Shown here one piece after another: positions 50,445 to 54,413 of a stretch of 54,413 bases of DNA (position 1 is the first letter of the stretch; every line of letters begins with the position of its first letter). Source of the DNA: Lingula anatina (Eukaryota > Brachiopoda > Lingulata > Lingulida > Lingulidae); NCBI RefSeq assembly GCF_001039355.2, contig NW_019775525.1, positions 1 to 54,413 of the forward strand, read 5' to 3'. The position numbers and the translations under genes are program-made. Below the pieces are notes generated by a model that made no database searches, had not been told where the DNA came from, and saw only the letters and a list, made by a program, of their open reading frames with translations.

Positions 50445-53400
50445 CAAAAAACTTACGACGAATAAAATGTTATTATGGTCTCACACTATGTCACCTCTGC
50501 ACTTGTACATAGCAAGTGCACGAAAATAGAGAACGAACTACCGTTTTCCGTTTTTGCAGGATTACGACTCCGGGCACATTGGTGTCGCAAATCCGAACTG
50601 CCCGCCGTAATCCTTTTTTTTTTGCTGAATTCCACCAAAACAACTGTGACAGGTAGCCTGAATGTACTTGGAAAGATTTGCTCCATGTTTTATTTCTGTA
50701 GTTACTTTCAAACTTCCAAACTCGATAACTGCATGTCCTTCTATTGATGGCTCTCAGCGTATATCCTATTTATCTCCCCGTATGTATCCCCTATAGTACA
50801 GTATAATGCCTACAACTAGTGTCTTAACTCATTAATTTACATTACACAAGTTATTGCCCCGTCGCGTGTTACCTGCCGACAAGTACATCTTGATACATTA
50901 AACTCATCTTTATTTCACGTGACTTTGCTGACAAAGAAACAACGTGTGTCTCATCAATGTTCAAAGAACTACATATGTAGTCGTAACTTAACGTAATAGC
51001 CGAAAGCACAAATGTAACAGTAAGATGTAACAGAAGGGTCATGCAACGCTGTCCCCTTTAATGAACACCCCCCCCAAAAAAAAATGATGACGAGGCAAAT
51101 AAATAAAAAAGAAACGTTTTTTTTCTTATTTCTGAGCCACACATTTACTAGTAGCTTTATCGTCTTCCTCTGTTTTATTTTGGTTATACTTGTCCCTTCT
51201 CTCTCTTCTGGAATAGACCGATTCTTGATCCATCAGTGTCTTTCATTTAAAACTTAACTGAAGGGAAGAGCATACATGTCAACTCTCCCGGATAATCCGG
51301 AAGTCTCCCGAATACAGAACGAATCTCCCGGTCTCCAGTACGGGTAACCCAATCTCCCGAAAAAAAAGCGATTTTGAACATTTGCCCCAATGTCAGCTAA
51401 CGTCCTGTCTAAAATACCCAAATCCAAACAATTTCGGTTTTTTAAAGTCACCTCGCGTTTTAAGAGCAATCTTTTAACTACGTTTTTGTATTGATATTTT
51501 ATAAGTATGACACGCAAAACTATTAAAAGTCAATTTGTTGTCAGAATATTTGGATGATGTTATGAAAACGTAATAATTTTCTCTCTCCCGCCACTGAGCA
51601 CAACGGCAGCGACCACTCCCCCTCCCCCCCCGAAATGAGCAAAATTTTAGAATCTCCAGAATTGAGATTTCAGAGATTGACATCTCTGCAACAGAGAGAG
51701 TGGCTTCAACTGTAGCGGTTTTATTTTCCAGGTAGGGACAACAGTGACAGCCTGTGGCAATGGCAGTGCAATGGAAAATGCAGTAAAGCATTCTCAACCC
51801 GACGTGATCGTCTGCCCGTTTCTAACCAAATATATACCGGAAACAATATGGCGATCGGAAGAGCGGCCATGTTTGGTTTTTCATCCGGGCATTGTCGGTG
51901 ACCGCGGACCAAGTTCCATCGATTGGGCTATACGACAGCAGGCGGAGTCGTGGGGAGGAACGCTGCTCCAGGCTAGCGAGGTGATGGACGGCGGGGATAT
52001 TTGGAGTACTGCTAATTTCCCGCTTAAGGCAGACGCTACGAAGACCGGCGTGTATTGTGGCGAGATTAGCGACGTGGCTGCCGATGCCATTGTGGACGGA
52101 CTGATGAAATTTCGGCTTGGGATCCCGCCGACTCCTCTGGATTACACCGACCCTGACGTAAAGGGCTGCTTATTACCGTCCATGAAATCTTCGGACAGGA
52201 AAATAAATTGGGACATGTCCGCCGAAGAAATATGCCGAATAATACGATGTTCTGATACTCAACCAGGCGCAATTGCCTCACTCACGTTTTCTGAGGACGG
52301 TACCAGGCGCGCCGAGACCTACAGGGTGTTTGGTGCATTCCAAGAAAGCGGCCTCCACAAAGATGTCCAGGATGTGTTGGGTGCTGGGACGCCAGGAAGT
52401 GTGGTCGGTAAAAAACAGGGTGCTGTGCTAGTTTCAACCGGTGACCGCCAGGGGGTCTGGATAACCTGCATGAAGGTAAGAGGGGCTATAATCAGGGAAA
52501 AATACTTAATTGTAGATATATTTAATTACTGAAGCAGTGATAAAAAGTTCACATTCACCTGCTTTATGTACAATACGATACCTACGTGCACACTCTCGAG
52601 GCAGATCGTGCTTTTAAAACTTTAATCCAGATATTACAAAATTTAAGTTTGTGCGTATAGGCCTACAATATTGCTTGTTAGTATGAACACCTTGAAATAA
52701 AACCATAGTTCCCCAGAAGTGCGTGTGGAGATTACTTGGAATAACCCATAGAACGATAAAAAATTTCTCTCATAGTGAAATATTTATACAGCATTAATAT
52801 TATTTCAATAATAATTGATTATTTTTTATCTATTTTTGGCAACTCATTTGATACTTGGGTTCAGAATAAATCTGTATGAATTGTTAAAATTATTATTTAT
52901 CAACAATTTCTAATCAGTAATTGGTAATCAATTTTCCGTGTTATGAAGAAGCAATCTGTATTTTCAAACTACTTCTAGGCGCAGTGACGCGCTGTTTTCC
53001 CAAAAAAAAAAAAAATGTTGTTTGATTTGTTTGTTGAGTGAGTTGCCTTTTCTCGTCCAAAATAAATAAGAAGTGTTCCAGATAAAATGTCAGACATGGA
53101 AGTCGAACCAAGCAAACATAATACACGGACCTCTCATTTCGTCAATTAGATGTTACAAAACATATGTGACCAAGTAGTTCGACCTTCTTGATGTGACCTG
53201 CATAAAGTTTCTTTTCTTTATTAGAGGAACAAGCGGTTGTCCATCAAGTTACCTGCTACCTCAGTTTTGCCTGCCAGTACTGTGGCCAGTTTACCAGATT
53301 TGACCAATGTCTCCAGCCACAGCGAGATTTGGTTAAAACAACAGGGTCCAGTGTGCTATGTCCACTTTGATTTCTACAACGGTGCCATGGACAGTCGCCA

Positions 53401-54413
53401 GGGGGCAGAGCTGGCAATGGTCTTGAAGCAAGTTGCCAAGATGAGCCACGTCAAGGTTGTAGTCCTCATGGGCGGCTCGCGATTCTTTTCAACCGGTAAG
53501 TTGTTGTTTTCCCGCAAATCAAAGGGAACTTTTGAGAGTGAATTGTCAACCTACCTAATGCGCAGTAACTACAGGAGGACTCTCGCTGAATGCAATCAGA
53601 TTAACAGACTAACACGCCTTTTCCTGCCGTTGGGGAGAGTATATGTACGGAGAAGCTGCGCGGTGATTACACCAGGGCCCCGTAACTCGAAAGCATCGCC
53701 TGTTGCAAATAGCGATATTACATAGAGGCTACAATGTATTATATGGAGCGAGTATGGGAGAGTCATGGAATCGAGACGCTTGCGATCGGTCGCAATGCGC
53801 GATGCTTTCGAGTTACGGGGCCCAGGACGTGTAAGTCTATGAATCCGATAGCATTAAGAGAAAGTTCCCGTGGAGTGCGCATTAACTACGTCGACGTAGG
53901 TCATTTTGAACGGTCCCAAGGTGTACCGTGCCAAGGTGTACGGTCCCAAGGTGTACAGTCCCAAGGTGTACCGTGCCAAGGTGTACGGTGTGATGCTACG
54001 TTATATTAAATAAGACCAACGACCCCACATGTCATTTTGGACTGGGTCCGGAAGGAGGGAGATTTAACTGGCTGTGATGACTTTCGTGATTTGAATACCT
54101 TTTATCGTGATATCCAATGTAATCCGAGAGTTAAGTCACAGATATAGACAAAGATCACAGTATAGCCATCCAAAGGCAGACAATTAAAAAAAGATTACAA
54201 TTAGTTTATAAATACATAAACAATACATAATAATTATAAAAAAACGGTACATTAATCAAAGTGAATTAACGAATGATTTAATGAATAAGAACTCAAAAAC
54301 AGAAAATAATAAAAAATAATAAAATGAAATTGAAATAAAAGAAATGGGAAAATAACTATCAATAGCCCACAGAAAGATTTTCTCACTAACATTCTATCTC
54401 ACCAGGTATCCAC
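49468..54413 (+). CDS. HypX/HoxX-like protein (formyltransferase plus enoyl-CoA-hydratase-like), 5' part
   Basis: Exons 49468-49602, 51732-52475, 53225-53495 and the first 8 bases of exon 4 from 54406. All have GT-AG introns, phases 0, 0 and 1. The start is the first ATG after an in-frame TAG at 49444, with A at -3. Residues 21-45 (LKVLIISDAINNLTKRI) match the HypX N-terminus. Residues 46-300 are the formyl-THF transferase module, with PDVIVCPF, HPGIVGDRGPSSIDWAI (H96), GGTLLQASEVMDGGDIW (D131) and FPLKA. Residues about 324 on begin the crotonase-like module: SEIWLKQQGPV, YVHFDFYNGAM, VVVLMGGSRFFSTG, then GIH at the edge. In bacteria HypX converts N10-formyl-THF via formyl-CoA to CO for the [NiFe]-hydrogenase ligand. 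Animals are not known to have that hydrogenase, so the role here is open. No clear targeting peptide. The gene continues beyond the window. Confidence 0.93.
49936..49995 (+). repeat. G-rich minisatellite with G-quadruplex potential
   Basis: Repeated GGGTGGGGGTGAGGGTGGGG units, about 23 bp each, lie on the coding strand of intron 1, so the pre-mRNA carries the G-runs. The many runs of three to five G with 1-2-base loops fit the quadruplex pattern. Confidence 0.75.
51272..51692. mobile_element. Possible short inverted-repeat element in HypX intron 1
   Basis: The left end reads ACATGTCAACTCTCCCGG, followed by several TCTCCCG repeats. The right end reads CAGAGATTGACATCTCTG, whose complement has GATGTCAATCTCTG. 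The ends are similar but imperfect, with no transposase frame between them. It resembles decayed MITEs. Confidence 0.35.
52476..53224 (+). other. Intron 2 of the HypX-like gene
   Basis: A 749-base phase 0 intron, AT-rich, with no notable repeat apart from an A-tract near 53001-53013. Confidence 0.8.
53577..53870. repeat. Inverted-repeat element in HypX intron 3
   Basis: A perfect 25-bp inverted repeat lies at 53675-53699 and 53799-53823, centred on CCCCGTAACTCGAAAGC. Weaker complementarity extends outward (GAATGCAATCAGATT near 53588 against AATCCGATAGCATT near 53842). No coding content; MITE-like. Confidence 0.7.
53914..53988. repeat. 15-bp tandem repeat, five units
   Basis: Five consecutive units of the form TCCCAAGGTGTACCG, alternating with TGCCAAGGTGTACGG. 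The frame through it encodes QGV pentapeptides, but this is intronic and not a gene. Confidence 0.85.

Larger units (their letters stand above)
49603..51731 (+). other. Intron 1 of the HypX-like gene
   Basis: A 2129-base phase 0 intron. Contains G-rich stretches (49790-49830 and about 49936-49995), (AAT)n at 50398-50443 and a possible inverted-repeat element at about 51272-51692. The open frames inside show no domain. Confidence 0.8.
53496..54405 (+). other. Intron 3 of the HypX-like gene
   Basis: A 910-base phase 1 intron holding an inverted-repeat element and a 15-bp tandem repeat, listed separately. The acceptor is CTCACCAG at 54398-54405. Confidence 0.8.

Noticed and set aside
53734-54009. 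Frame with QGV pentapeptide repeats
   Set aside because: It arises from a 15-bp tandem repeat inside an intron bounded by good splice sites of the HypX-like gene.
49468-54413. Bacterial contamination as the explanation for the HypX-like sequence
   Set aside because: The coding sequence is split by three GT-AG introns in consistent phase, and the introns carry eukaryotic-type repeats.

Overview
The window comes from an animal nuclear genome, most likely a marine invertebrate. The DNA is AT-rich with long gene-poor stretches and many (AAT)n, (TA)n, (CT)n and (GT)n tracts. It has GT-AG introns in correct phase, a rhodopsin-class GPCR, a temptin-type pheromone domain, a Penelope-like retroelement fragment and MITE-like inverted repeats. 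A mollusc, another lophotrochozoan or an invertebrate deuterostome would all fit; I cannot name the species.

Three real host genes are visible. (1) At 119-1294 (-) is an intronless class A peptide-type GPCR whose TM3 motif is FRL instead of DRY. (2) At 20683-26407 (-) is an eight-exon gene that I reconstructed by splice phase (630 residues). It encodes a signal peptide, a temptin-like domain, both halves of a type II copper monooxygenase with all six copper ligands, and a hydrophobic C-terminus. (3) At 49468 to the right edge (+) are the first three exons and the start of the fourth of a HypX/HoxX-like gene: a formyl-tetrahydrofolate-binding formyltransferase module followed by an enoyl-CoA-hydratase-like module. 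In bacteria HypX makes CO for [NiFe]-hydrogenase assembly. An intron-bearing copy in an animal is the most striking thing here.

Layout: 1-1.3 kb GPCR; 1.3-20.5 kb intergenic, with a tandem 0.67-kb duplication at 12.7-14.07 kb; 20.5-26.4 kb temptin-monooxygenase gene; 26.4-35.4 kb non-coding, with a 242-base N gap and a ~4.1-kb near-identical tandem duplication; 35.4-39.7 kb Mutator-like transposase remnant, a possible 5' exon and a 190-bp tandem repeat; 39.7-46.05 kb three overlapping copies of a repeat unit that holds decayed spliced exons, small ORFs and a Penelope-like fragment; 47.16-47.9 kb a long inverted-repeat element; 49-54.4 kb the HypX-like gene with a duplicated TATA-containing promoter segment.

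Four of the five single-N positions (13396, 31467, 42284, 44875) sit exactly at the joins of near-identical tandem copies. These duplications may be unmerged haplotypes rather than real genome structure. No functional link between the three host genes is evident. No tRNA, rRNA or CRISPR was found.
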